Below are positions 45,042 to 52,433 of a stretch of DNA of 53,022 bases, in pieces; positions within the stretch are counted from its first letter, which is position 1; each line of letters opens with the position of its first letter. The stretch covers positions 1-53,022 of IMG/VR virus record IMGVR_UViG_3300020452_000997; one strand, given 5' to 3'. The notes below the pieces were generated by a model, which was not told the origin of the DNA, ran no database searches, and was given only the letters and a program-made list of their open reading frames with translations. A program made the position numbers and the translations under genes. This stretch comes from a virus.

Positions 45042-45668
45042 CTAAAGACCAATATGCCAATCTTCTTTAATTTCTTTTAATACTTTTTCCAGGGCAACGC
45101 GAGAAATATTGGCACGATTACCTCCAATTCCGTCATAGTATCCACGACCATTTCGAAACTCTACAGAAGCCCATTCTCTGGCCGTTTCGTCCATGGCCAA
45201 CTTTACCGAGTTGTGATCACCTTTGAGGTAGCCGCCGATAGCAGGTCGCTTATGCAAAACCAAAGCCGCCATCAACTTATCTTGAGTTTCAGGCGTAAAC
45301 ATATCTAGTTTTTGCACTTTAGAGTGAGTTACCGCAAATCGCAAAGTTGATGGGATGAGCTGATAGCGGCCAACAGCATAAAGCCATCGCCGCTGGTAAG
45401 CCATGATTTGACCTACCGTGTAATTGCCAAATGTTTTACCTGTAAGGCTCTGAATGCCCCCAGGGGTGTCTCCAGCGTAGCCTCTATTCACGGAGTTGTA
45501 ATTACCTTCTCCCTTTGAGACTAAGTCTCCTAAAGGCTTTAATCGTTGGTAGTCTTCATAGTAATAAGGGTTTACACAAAGCAGTAGCAACTTTTGCGAC
45601 TGAACAGGAAGGGAGCCCAGGCTTCCCAACAGCAAGAGGGCTGAGCCTATCGTAGCTTTAAAATTCAT
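45042..45668 (-). CDS. Secreted endolysin, lambda R/GH104-like, 208 aa
   Basis: The first 25 residues form a signal peptide or signal-arrest-release anchor (MNFKATIGSALLLLGSLGSL). The catalytic Glu is probably E54 in LVSKGEGNYNSVNRG. The central block VGRYQLIPSTLRFA with MFTPETQDKLMAALVLHKRP and REWASV parallels lambda R (GRYQL, FSPKSQD, IWASL). The enzyme cleaves peptidoglycan glycan strands to release progeny. An N-terminal export signal means it could act without a separate holin for release. It lies directly after the glutaredoxin gene. Confidence 0.8.
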   Translation of the reverse strand: MNFKATIGSALLLLGSLGSLPVQSQKLLLLCVNPYYYEDYQRLKPLGDLVSKGEGNYNSVNRGYAGDTPGGIQSLTGKTFGNYTVGQIMAYQRRWLYAVGRYQLIPSTLRFAVTHSKVQKLDMFTPETQDKLMAALVLHKRPAIGGYLKGDHNSVKLAMDETAREWASVEFRNGRGYYDGIGGNRANISRVALEKVLKEIKEDWHIGL

Positions 45669-45671
45669 AGA

Positions 45672-45872
45672 TTAGAGATGATCGCGACAGTAAGCAGTAA
45701 ATTCGGTAAAGCCACCTATGCCCTTACCGTCAACAATAATATACGGAACAGTGGGGCAGTTGTCAAACTTTCCATTGACTTCCGTATAGCTGATATCAAA
45801 AGCGTCCATAAGCTTTTTAGCTCGAACACACCAAGAGCAATTTTCAAGAGTGTGAATGATAACGTTTTTCAT
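45672..45872 (-). CDS. Glutaredoxin, 66 aa
   Basis: MKNVIIHTLENCSWCVRAKK contains the redox motif C12-S-W-C15. The TVP segment (CPTVPYIIVDG) and GG(F) motif (GIGGFTEF) complete the glutathione-binding site. It is a short viral-type glutaredoxin that probably reduces the phage ribonucleotide reductase. It starts where the metallophosphoesterase ends (one-base overlap). Confidence 0.9.
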   Translation of the reverse strand: MKNVIIHTLENCSWCVRAKKLMDAFDISYTEVNGKFDNCPTVPYIIVDGKGIGGFTEFTAYCRDHL

Positions 45873-47161
45873 TAGATTACCACTCGGACAATAGTTTCAG
45901 GATCCCGAAGGCTTTCGTCCGCCTTTTGGGCTGAACGAGCGTTGTAAACAGCAAGACGCTCAATAATCTCGTAGCCTTCAACACCGTCAACGTTTTGTAA
46001 ATCGCATTTGACGCCATCAAGTCCTTGAGGGGTGACAATGTGGACGTTCTGCGCTGCTTTTGAGACAAAGCCCAGTGCTTCCTCAGAGTAGGCGTTAGAA
46101 CCCACGAGACTGGCGTTTCGAGAAACATAATCAGAAACCATGCTGCTGTGAATGTGTCCGCAAAGAATATGGTTAATTTTTACACCTTTAGCTGCGTACT
46201 TGCCGATCATAGCTTGGACTTTTTTTTGGTCGGTAGCATTAATCTGATGACCATGAATACCAAGAAAAGTCTGACCATGAACCTTGAAGACCACGTCATT
46301 AGCCTGAAATTCATGAAAAGTAAAACCATCGTCTTCGGTCGCTTCAAACACCGCCTGAAGCATTGCATAGATAGTAAAGTCGTAACTGTCTGTAGCGACA
46401 AGGTCCACCCAACCCAAGTTGTCTTTGACTCGCGACTCGTTCCCTGTCACTCCAAAGCAGTCAATAAAGAAATCTAAACGCAAGTCGACTAGGAACTGCT
46501 TGTACAAGTGAACAGCTAATAGCGTTGCGCGAGCTCTGTTGGTGCTCATGGAAAGCAATTCATCTAGACGACGATCGCTGTTCAGCAGGTCCCCACCAAA
46601 GAAAACTACTACACGTTCTACACCGTAAGCTTTGCCTAACAACTTAGTTTTTTGAGCCAAAAGTGCCAAGCGCTTTGAGGCCACCTCAAAGTCAAAGCGA
46701 TTGGTCGGAAGATTAACCAACTCATTAAAATGGTTATCGCTAATGTGAATTACTAAAGAAGCAGATTCAGGGTCAAGTGGAATAGTTTTGCGCCGAAGCC
46801 ACTCTTCATGGTTGCAGTCGCGAAGAGAGGATCCCAGCTGTTTAAGTTCCGAGACAATGGCTTCGTTGTACGAAGCGATAGCGTTTTCAATTCGAGCATA
46901 TTCTCGAAACGATTTGTTTTTAATGCGATTTTGATCTTGAAGCCTTTGATGGCTTTTTGCTAGTCGAACTGTTTCTTCTAGAACTTCATAATCAGGTTCA
47001 ACAAATTTTACCTCTGTCTTGATATAGCTCCTTAGCTGATTAGGCTTTGCTAGATAGCTATATCTTTCGTATAGCTCGACAGCGGCTCCAAGGTAAGAGC
47101 CGTGAGCCTCATACAGGCTGATGGCTTCATCTCTTAGATGGCTGATAGGAGTGAGACTCAT
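45872..47161 (-). CDS. Calcineurin-like metallophosphoesterase, 429 aa
   Basis: Metal-binding motifs in order: HISDNHFNELVNL (DxH, about residue 142), VFFGGDLLNSDRRLDELLS (GD, about 193), DCFGVTGNESRVKDN (GN-type, with Glu where GNHE has His), then HGHQIN and LCGHIHSSM (GHxH, about 340). The N-terminal 130 residues are helical and may bind DNA. Phage members may be nucleases or phosphatases of unknown substrate. Adjacent to primase and glutaredoxin genes. Confidence 0.85.
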   Translation of the reverse strand: MSLTPISHLRDEAISLYEAHGSYLGAAVELYERYSYLAKPNQLRSYIKTEVKFVEPDYEVLEETVRLAKSHQRLQDQNRIKNKSFREYARIENAIASYNEAIVSELKQLGSSLRDCNHEEWLRRKTIPLDPESASLVIHISDNHFNELVNLPTNRFDFEVASKRLALLAQKTKLLGKAYGVERVVVFFGGDLLNSDRRLDELLSMSTNRARATLLAVHLYKQFLVDLRLDFFIDCFGVTGNESRVKDNLGWVDLVATDSYDFTIYAMLQAVFEATEDDGFTFHEFQANDVVFKVHGQTFLGIHGHQINATDQKKVQAMIGKYAAKGVKINHILCGHIHSSMVSDYVSRNASLVGSNAYSEEALGFVSKAAQNVHIVTPQGLDGVKCDLQNVDGVEGYEIIERLAVYNARSAQKADESLRDPETIVRVVI

Positions 47162-47176
47162 AAATATTTCAAAGAA

Positions 47177-48733
47177 TCATTCTCCCTCAAGTATACCACG
47201 TAAATGACACAGAACCCCCTCATCATCATCGATCGGCACGTTTGGCCTGATTAAAGTTCTAAGCTGTTGCATATAATGAGGCTCCGAAACGGCCACAACT
47301 GCCATAACGCTATGAGGAGTAAGATCTATACTTGAACAAAATTCCAAATCTTTCAATCTTTCCCATAGCCAAATCAAAGCCGGATTGGAAATATTTTCAA
47401 CCAAAGGTCTCAACTCTTCTCTCTTGTCAGGTCTGTGAACATAGATGCGGATCAACCGCCGCTCTGCGGCCAGTCTTACCTCATGAGGGCTGCGAGGATT
47501 CCAGTTTTCAGCTTTTTGTTGAATGCTAGCGTTTCCCCATTGCTTGCTAATCTTTTCTGCTTCTTTGTCGCTCTTAGCAAGAACTCTTGATGCTTTATCT
47601 ATGTAATGAGCTCGCAATGCCTTAGATTGAAGCTTATCAATTAAGTCCCTAAGCCGTTTCTCAACCTCAGTAATCATAGAAGTATTGTCTTTGTCTAGAG
47701 CAGAAGCCCAAGTGTCTATGACCCAATCCAACCAGGAAGGAGCCCCAGCAATATAGCTGTAAAGGTCTTCACCGTCTTTGATGACTTCATCAGGATCTTT
47801 CTTATCGGGCAGAGTAACAACATTAATGTTGATTTCACCGGCAGAAGCCATTGATCCCGCAGCCGAGATGAACTGCTCGGCGCCTTTCCTTCCTCCAGCG
47901 TCTCCGTCAAAGCATAAAACAAAACTTTTTGCGCTACGTGAAAGCCTCTTCAAAGTAGAGACGTCCGGCGCACCCGTCCCCTGCATTGCTACAACGTTGC
48001 GTATTCCCGCTTGCCACATGCTCACAACGTCTAAATGACCCTCTACAAAAATCAAAGAACCGGCCTCACGGGCTGCCTCCAGACCGCGAGGTTCATTAAA
48101 CACTAACATCTTTTTATGAAAGATGTTGCTGTCAGCACTGTTTTTGTACTTAGCTATTTGATCTTTCCTTGTAGCACGACCTGTCCATCCCACAAGCCTG
48201 CCTTTGTAATCTCGAATGGGAATTGTTATACGAGAAGCAAACTCTCCGCTAAACGAATACCCTATCTCAAACTCTCTTGAAGCCTCTGTAGTAAGTCCCC
48301 TTCCTGTCCATATTTTACGAAAGGATGCGGCTTCTGGGCTTTTCCAGCCATTTCTGAAAACCTCTTGTGTCTTCTCGGCCTGAGCCAAGCTTCTTGAAAT
48401 TTCGATTCTTCGTAATTTTGCTTGCTCGGAGTCCTCGTCGTCAGTTTCTAAAACAATGCCGTGAATACCTGCCACTACCTCAGCAGCGTCACGCATGTTC
48501 ATCCCATTGCGCTTTTGAACATAGTCTAAAATGTCGCCACCACCACGACAGACATGACAAAAACAAAAACCTTTTTGATCGTTGATCGTCAAAGAAGGAT
48601 TGGTGTCTTCGTGCCAAAGGCATTGCGTAACAAACTCGTGACCGACTTTTTTAAGCTTCCCTCCTAGTGACTCGACAACTGTCGACAAGGGAGCTGCTTT
48701 TATAGCCTGAAGGCTTGCTTGTGTGATTGCCAT
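47177..48733 (-). CDS. DnaG-type DNA primase, 518 aa
   Basis: A CHC2 zinc-binding domain near the start (C38-x2-H41-x17-C59-x2-C62, seen in CLWHEDTNPSLTINDQKG and FCFCHVCRGGGD) is followed by the primase core (GYSFSGEFASRITIPIRDYK, VGWTGRATRKDQIAKYKNSA). A TOPRIM centre (SLIFVEGHLDVVSMWQAGIR and FVLCFDGDAGGRKGAEQF) supplies the catalytic acidic residues. It makes RNA primers for phage replication. No helicase domain is fused. The helicase and polymerase must lie outside the window. Confidence 0.92.
   Translation of the reverse strand: MAITQASLQAIKAAPLSTVVESLGGKLKKVGHEFVTQCLWHEDTNPSLTINDQKGFCFCHVCRGGGDILDYVQKRNGMNMRDAAEVVAGIHGIVLETDDEDSEQAKLRRIEISRSLAQAEKTQEVFRNGWKSPEAASFRKIWTGRGLTTEASREFEIGYSFSGEFASRITIPIRDYKGRLVGWTGRATRKDQIAKYKNSADSNIFHKKMLVFNEPRGLEAAREAGSLIFVEGHLDVVSMWQAGIRNVVAMQGTGAPDVSTLKRLSRSAKSFVLCFDGDAGGRKGAEQFISAAGSMASAGEININVVTLPDKKDPDEVIKDGEDLYSYIAGAPSWLDWVIDTWASALDKDNTSMITEVEKRLRDLIDKLQSKALRAHYIDKASRVLAKSDKEAEKISKQWGNASIQQKAENWNPRSPHEVRLAAERRLIRIYVHRPDKREELRPLVENISNPALIWLWERLKDLEFCSSIDLTPHSVMAVVAVSEPHYMQQLRTLIRPNVPIDDDEGVLCHLRGILEGE
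47189..47200 (-). promoter_or_regulatory. Late-promoter-like element, TGGTATACTT subtype
   Basis: Leftward CGTGGTATACTT inside the primase 3' end, 27 bases before the metallophosphoesterase ATG. Confidence 0.4.
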
Positions 48734-48748
48734 GCTTTTAGTATAGCA

Positions 48749-49480
48749 TCAAAACAAGCTGGGCTGGCTTCTCCCGTTAGACAATTTGTCAGCGCCTTCA
48801 ATAAGCTCATCACTAATGCTTTCCCAATAAGTACCGCGGCATCCTGAAAGCTTCAACAGTTTGTCAACCGCCGAGACGGGCAATCGTGAACCCGTACCAC
48901 TTAGGTAAATCTCTAATTGATTCAATACCTCGACATTCTCTCCTAGATTGTCAATGGTTTCTTTTGCCATCTGCATATAAACTGAACCAAAATCGATCTC
49001 GTGAGGCTCTAAAGCTTCTGTAGGTTTAGCTTGTTCCTTTAATTCAAGAGGCGGACCTGAACACACTTTGCGAATCTCTTGCCATTCCTGACAATCAATG
49101 TTCAACTCCTTCGCAATCTCGATGTCGCTAGACCCACGATAAAGCAGTTTTCGTCCCTTGACCCAGCGCTCTCTCATTTTGTGAGATAGTCTCATAGCAT
49201 AAGTTCGATCCCTAACCCAGTGAAGTAGCTCACCGCGTATTGTAGGTATGGCTAAGCTAGAAAATCTCATACTTTTACCCGTTACGGGATGAGGCTTGGA
49301 AGGATCATAGCGGTAAGCCGCCTTACACAGCCCTTCAAATGCGACTGATTCTAAAGTGTGATATTCAATACCAGTCGTCCTTTGTAGACGCCAAGCCTCT
49401 CTTCTTGCCAAGTTGAGGTTGTCCGAAGCAAGCTTCTGCTGCTCCTTGCTCATTTTGAATTTAGCGGTACGACGAGCCAT
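48749..49480 (-). CDS. Phage sigma-70-family factor, 243 aa
   Basis: Region 2 is clear: TLESVAFEGLCKAAYRYDPS, then MRFSSLAIPTIRGELLHWVR-DR, the pattern of group-3 sigma factors in which FSS-A-IPxIRGEL follows an RYDP core-binding segment. A following helix-turn-helix-like segment (GSSDIEIAKELNIDCQEWQE) could be region 3. The C-terminal 90 residues show no region 4 motif. A factor of this type would redirect host RNA polymerase to late promoters. It lies between terminase and primase genes. Confidence 0.85.
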   Translation of the reverse strand: MARRTAKFKMSKEQQKLASDNLNLARREAWRLQRTTGIEYHTLESVAFEGLCKAAYRYDPSKPHPVTGKSMRFSSLAIPTIRGELLHWVRDRTYAMRLSHKMRERWVKGRKLLYRGSSDIEIAKELNIDCQEWQEIRKVCSGPPLELKEQAKPTEALEPHEIDFGSVYMQMAKETIDNLGENVEVLNQLEIYLSGTGSRLPVSAVDKLLKLSGCRGTYWESISDELIEGADKLSNGRSQPSLF

Positions 49481-49500
49481 TACTTAATCTTCTTTAAGTT

Positions 49501-49506
49501 ATTATA
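49501..49506 (-). promoter_or_regulatory. -10 box TATAAT before the sigma gene
   Basis: Leftward TATAAT, 20 bases before the ATG of the sigma gene, in an A-rich 55-base gap after terL. No convincing -35. Confidence 0.45.
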
Positions 49507-49535
49507 TCTTTTTTTTGTTTTTAGTGTTTTTTGTG

Positions 49536-51059
49536 CTACCAAAAAGAATTCCTTGCCACTTCAGGCAGTATTCTGTCCCCTCTGCCCCAAACAACTTCCG
49601 TCATTCGTGGAGCAGACCTCTGAGAGCAATAATTTATAGCCATTGTAACGGCATCAACCATGTCGTCGTTTTTTGATGCCGGAAACAAAGAAAACTCATT
49701 GATGAAAGCATCCAGCCATGTAGAGCTCGCTGGAAGATAAACGTTACCGGCCTCGACTAAAGGCACTATTCCAGCAGCTCTTGCCTGCTTGCTCTTCTCA
49801 GGTGTAAATCCAATCATTCCTGGAATCTTCTTTTGCATCATCTGATAAACTGCGTAACCTGATGCGGCAAGCTCAATAACGCAGCCAGATATAGAATGCT
49901 TACCTCTATAAAAGTTTAAAATCATATTCATAGTCCCGACGACATCAAGCTTGGATCGAACAAGATCAAGGACATAGAAAGAATTACCGGCTTGTCCCAC
50001 AAGAGCGCCTACGACGTAATCACTTTTTTTAGTGTTTGTAAAGGTGCAGTCGACCGATAGCATTATACGCTGAAATTCTGGCATTTCTGTATCGTGACTG
50101 TAATACTGCCACCATTCAGGGGCAAACATGTTTCCTCCTTCAGGCGCTGGTCTTTGTTGATACAAAGAAGCAAAGTCTCTTGAGCCAACCGTCTCCCTTA
50201 TCTTCTTTAGAGCTTTTGTATCAAAACGCTGTGGGCATAAAGGTTCCTCAACCTTCTCCCTCCAGTCAGGAATAGTGGGACAGTGTTCTGGCAATTTAGG
50301 ACGATCTCCGTCATCTTCGTAAAAAGCCGGGAGATCAACAATGGTCCAATTCTCTCTTCCGTCTTCAGAAGCATTGCTTTCTTTTTCTAGTAGTTGGCCA
50401 ATCAAATCGTTCTCAGACCATCTGGTTTGAATTACGACGATCGCTCCTACATGAGGTTCAAGCCGTGTGTAAAGGGCCGAGGTGTACCAGTTGTCCAGCT
50501 TTTCCATCATTTTTGCTGACTCTGCGTCTTCCCTACCCTTTACCGGATCATCGATCACAAGAAGGTGTCCAGACCGACCAGTCACAGCACCGTCCACTCC
50601 AGCGGCCCATAACCCTCCTCCGTTTTCCGTACCCCAAGCGTTAACAGCTTTGCTTGTTTTATTTAGGAGCCCTCCGCCTTCCGAGAAATAGTCTCTGGCC
50701 TTGCGGGAGAACCCTTCGGCAAGCTCTGCGGAATAAGAACATATACCCACATAACGGTCGGGATGAGCAAGTAGGTAAGCAGCAGGCAGAAACTGCGAAG
50801 CAAGCAGACTCTTTCCATGTCTCGGCGGCACTTGAAGTATGAGTCTAGTGCATTCTCCGTCAATAACTTTTTGGAGCTGTTCAATGACTTTTGCATGAAA
50901 CTTGTAAAATTTGTAACTTGGCATCACCTTGCGTATAAATTTCCACAAGACAATATCTCTTCCAGGCCCTTTAATAGCTTTTTTGTTTTTGACTTCTTTT
51001 ACTAGACCTTGGCCAGAAGCCGCTCTTTCTAGGAAGTCGTTACCCGTTTTAGCTGCCAT
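49536..51059 (-). CDS. terL: Terminase large subunit, 507 aa
   Basis: ATPase motifs: Walker A-like P78-P-R-H-G-K-S84 (LILQVPPRHGKSLLASQFLP), Walker B LLVIDD (166-171), and IVVIQTRWSENDLIGQLLE as coupling region. The nuclease domain has LSVDCTFTNTKKSDYVVGAL (near residue 335), EKSKQARAAGIVPLVEAG and the late Asp cluster ASKNDDMVDAVTMAI. The protein drives DNA into the head and cuts it. The gene follows the small subunit with 2 bases between. Confidence 0.95.
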   Translation of the reverse strand: MAAKTGNDFLERAASGQGLVKEVKNKKAIKGPGRDIVLWKFIRKVMPSYKFYKFHAKVIEQLQKVIDGECTRLILQVPPRHGKSLLASQFLPAAYLLAHPDRYVGICSYSAELAEGFSRKARDYFSEGGGLLNKTSKAVNAWGTENGGGLWAAGVDGAVTGRSGHLLVIDDPVKGREDAESAKMMEKLDNWYTSALYTRLEPHVGAIVVIQTRWSENDLIGQLLEKESNASEDGRENWTIVDLPAFYEDDGDRPKLPEHCPTIPDWREKVEEPLCPQRFDTKALKKIRETVGSRDFASLYQQRPAPEGGNMFAPEWWQYYSHDTEMPEFQRIMLSVDCTFTNTKKSDYVVGALVGQAGNSFYVLDLVRSKLDVVGTMNMILNFYRGKHSISGCVIELAASGYAVYQMMQKKIPGMIGFTPEKSKQARAAGIVPLVEAGNVYLPASSTWLDAFINEFSLFPASKNDDMVDAVTMAINYCSQRSAPRMTEVVWGRGDRILPEVARNSFW

Positions 51060-51061
51060 TG

Positions 51062-51676
51062 TTATTCATCCAAAGGTATGTCATAAATGTCAACCTCTTC
51101 TACGGCCGCAATCTCTTCAAGCTCCTGGTCTACGACTTGCATTAATTCGGTAACTCCTAAAGATGTTGCCCAAGCCTGCCTCCCGCTGTCCGAAATGTTT
51201 GAGGCTGCTCTCATTAAACCAGACAGCAGGCCCATCGGAATATCTTCTTCCTCTTCTTCTGCTTTTTTGATTCGTTTTTGTACGATGTTCATTAGCTCTG
51301 AGCTGACGTCCATCATCATTCGTGCCTGGTCCTCGTTGGATTGGCGAAATTCTTGAATGTTTTGACGATGACGCTTGCGCTCTACAGCGTTAGCTTCCTT
51401 GAAAGTAATTGCCATTTGCTGTTTATCATGTGCTGCACAGCGCTTACCCCAGCCGTATAGGTCGTACCATTTCGCTACAGTCGCGGCACTATGGCCGCAT
51501 GCTTCAGCGGCATTTGAGAGTGTCCTGCTGGCTCCAGAGTTTAAGTAAAACTGAAAAGCCCTGTAAGCTTTTTCATCTTCATGCCTGCCTGCTTGATTTA
51601 CTCTGTAGCCTCGTTGATAGTTCCATATTGGTCCAGGGTTTACTTTTGCTTTGGCCTCACGCCATTCTTGAGTCAT
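51062..51676 (-). CDS. Terminase small subunit, 204 aa
   Basis: The N-terminal half has a helix-turn-helix of the terminase small subunit type (SGASRTLSNAAEACGHSAAT, VAKWYDLYGWGKRCAAHDK). A helical oligomerisation region follows (MMMDVSSELMNIVQKRIKKA). It recognises the packaging site. Position directly upstream of terL and the promoter-like site support it. The fold is inferred, not the exact family. Confidence 0.7.
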   Translation of the reverse strand: MTQEWREAKAKVNPGPIWNYQRGYRVNQAGRHEDEKAYRAFQFYLNSGASRTLSNAAEACGHSAATVAKWYDLYGWGKRCAAHDKQQMAITFKEANAVERKRHRQNIQEFRQSNEDQARMMMDVSSELMNIVQKRIKKAEEEEEDIPMGLLSGLMRAASNISDSGRQAWATSLGVTELMQVVDQELEEIAAVEEVDIYDIPLDE

Positions 51677-51693
51677 AGCCTGAAATCTGGTCT

Positions 51694-51707
51694 GACTAGT
51701 ATGCCAA
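51694..51707 (-). promoter_or_regulatory. Late-promoter-like element (TTGGCATACTAGTC)
   Basis: Leftward TTGGCATACTAGTC, 17 bases before the terminase small subunit. It shares its first 12 bases with the site before the 301-aa gene. Confidence 0.6.
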
Positions 51708-51724
51708 CCGAATATTTATGCCTG

Positions 51725-51907
51725 CTATTCATCTATGTTTTCCAAAAATACTACTTCTAACAAGAGTCTGTCCAAGTTTGCTTTTGTTTCCATTAAGGCT
51801 ACTTGTTCGGACGAATCACCGCCAGCCCAAGTCTCCAGGTGTCTCGACACAGACTTGTGGACCAAACGTATCCAGTCGTCGGTGACTCTCAGTTCATAAT
51901 ATCCCAT
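51725..51907 (-). CDS. Hypothetical protein, 60 aa
   Basis: ATG 51907 (preferred to a TTG at 51913) gives MGYYELRVTDDWIRLVHKSV, then SRHLETWAGGDSSEQVALME and an acidic end. It is helical and has no known motif. It lies between the hli terminator and the terminase promoter. Confidence 0.5.
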   Translation of the reverse strand: MGYYELRVTDDWIRLVHKSVSRHLETWAGGDSSEQVALMETKANLDRLLLEVVFLENIDE

Positions 51908-51937
51908 AAACAAGGTTACCTGGAAACAGGCATAACA

Positions 51938-51963
51938 ATAGCACCCTCGGAAGAGAGTGCTAT
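51938..51963 (-). terminator. Hairpin after hli, probable terminator
   Basis: Leftward ATAGCACTCT-CTTCCG-AGGGTGCTAT, a 10-bp stem with one mismatch, followed by TGTTAT. It is 24 bases after the hli stop. Confidence 0.6.
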
Positions 51964-51987
51964 CATGGCAATTTACTAAAGCTTGCT

Positions 51988-52176
51988 TTAGAACACTCCT
52001 GGAATGATCTGACCAGTAAGAGCATAGGCTCCAATGGCTGCAATAAATCCTAGCATTGCAAGTCGTCCATTAAGGCGTTCAGCTGTTTCGTTGTGATTCA
52101 TGGGTTCAGTTAAATAAATTTCTGGTTCGATGGCATACATGTTTATGCGTCCACCGTCTTCTTTTACTACAGTCAT
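51988..52176 (-). CDS. hli: High-light-inducible protein, 62 aa
   Basis: A charged N-terminus leads into the family signature AERLNGRLAMLGFIAAIGAY, which includes the ExxNGRxAMxGF chlorophyll-binding motif in a single transmembrane helix, then ALTGQIIPGVF. These proteins bind chlorophyll in the thylakoid and protect photosystems under stress. Cyanophages use them to keep photosynthesis going during infection. Its position next to psbA is typical. Confidence 0.95.
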   Translation of the reverse strand: MTVVKEDGGRINMYAIEPEIYLTEPMNHNETAERLNGRLAMLGFIAAIGAYALTGQIIPGVF

Positions 52177-52181
52177 TGTGT

Positions 52182-52433
52182 TTAAGATTTGTTTTTGTAG
52201 TTTGCAGAATTGTCAGTAGGAGGAGAGCCTGCGTTAACAGTCATGTGTTGTTGATAGCTCAGTCTTTTGTACCGATTAGTGAAAATATCAGGTAGCCAGT
52301 AGGTTACTTGCCATTGTATCTCGCTATTTAGCCTGAGGTGCTCCTCCAGTGAATGATGGAAAACCCCGAGCTGCATGTAACCATCATGAGTTATTAGATG
52401 GTTACCGCAGTCGACTATAAAGTGATCAGCCAA
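52182..52433 (-). CDS. Hypothetical protein between psbA and hli, 83 aa
   Basis: The frame reaches from TTG 52433 (overlapping the psbA stop by 8 bases) to 52182. An ATG at 52376 gives 64 residues. It contains [20 protein letters not shown], then [20 protein letters not shown]. It is aromatic-rich without a membrane helix. Its place inside the photosynthesis pair suggests a related role, but nothing shows this. Confidence 0.5.
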   Translation of the reverse strand: MADHFIVDCGNHLITHDGYMQLGVFHHSLEEHLRLNSEIQWQVTYWLPDIFTNRYKRLSYQQHMTVNAGSPPTDNSANYKNKS

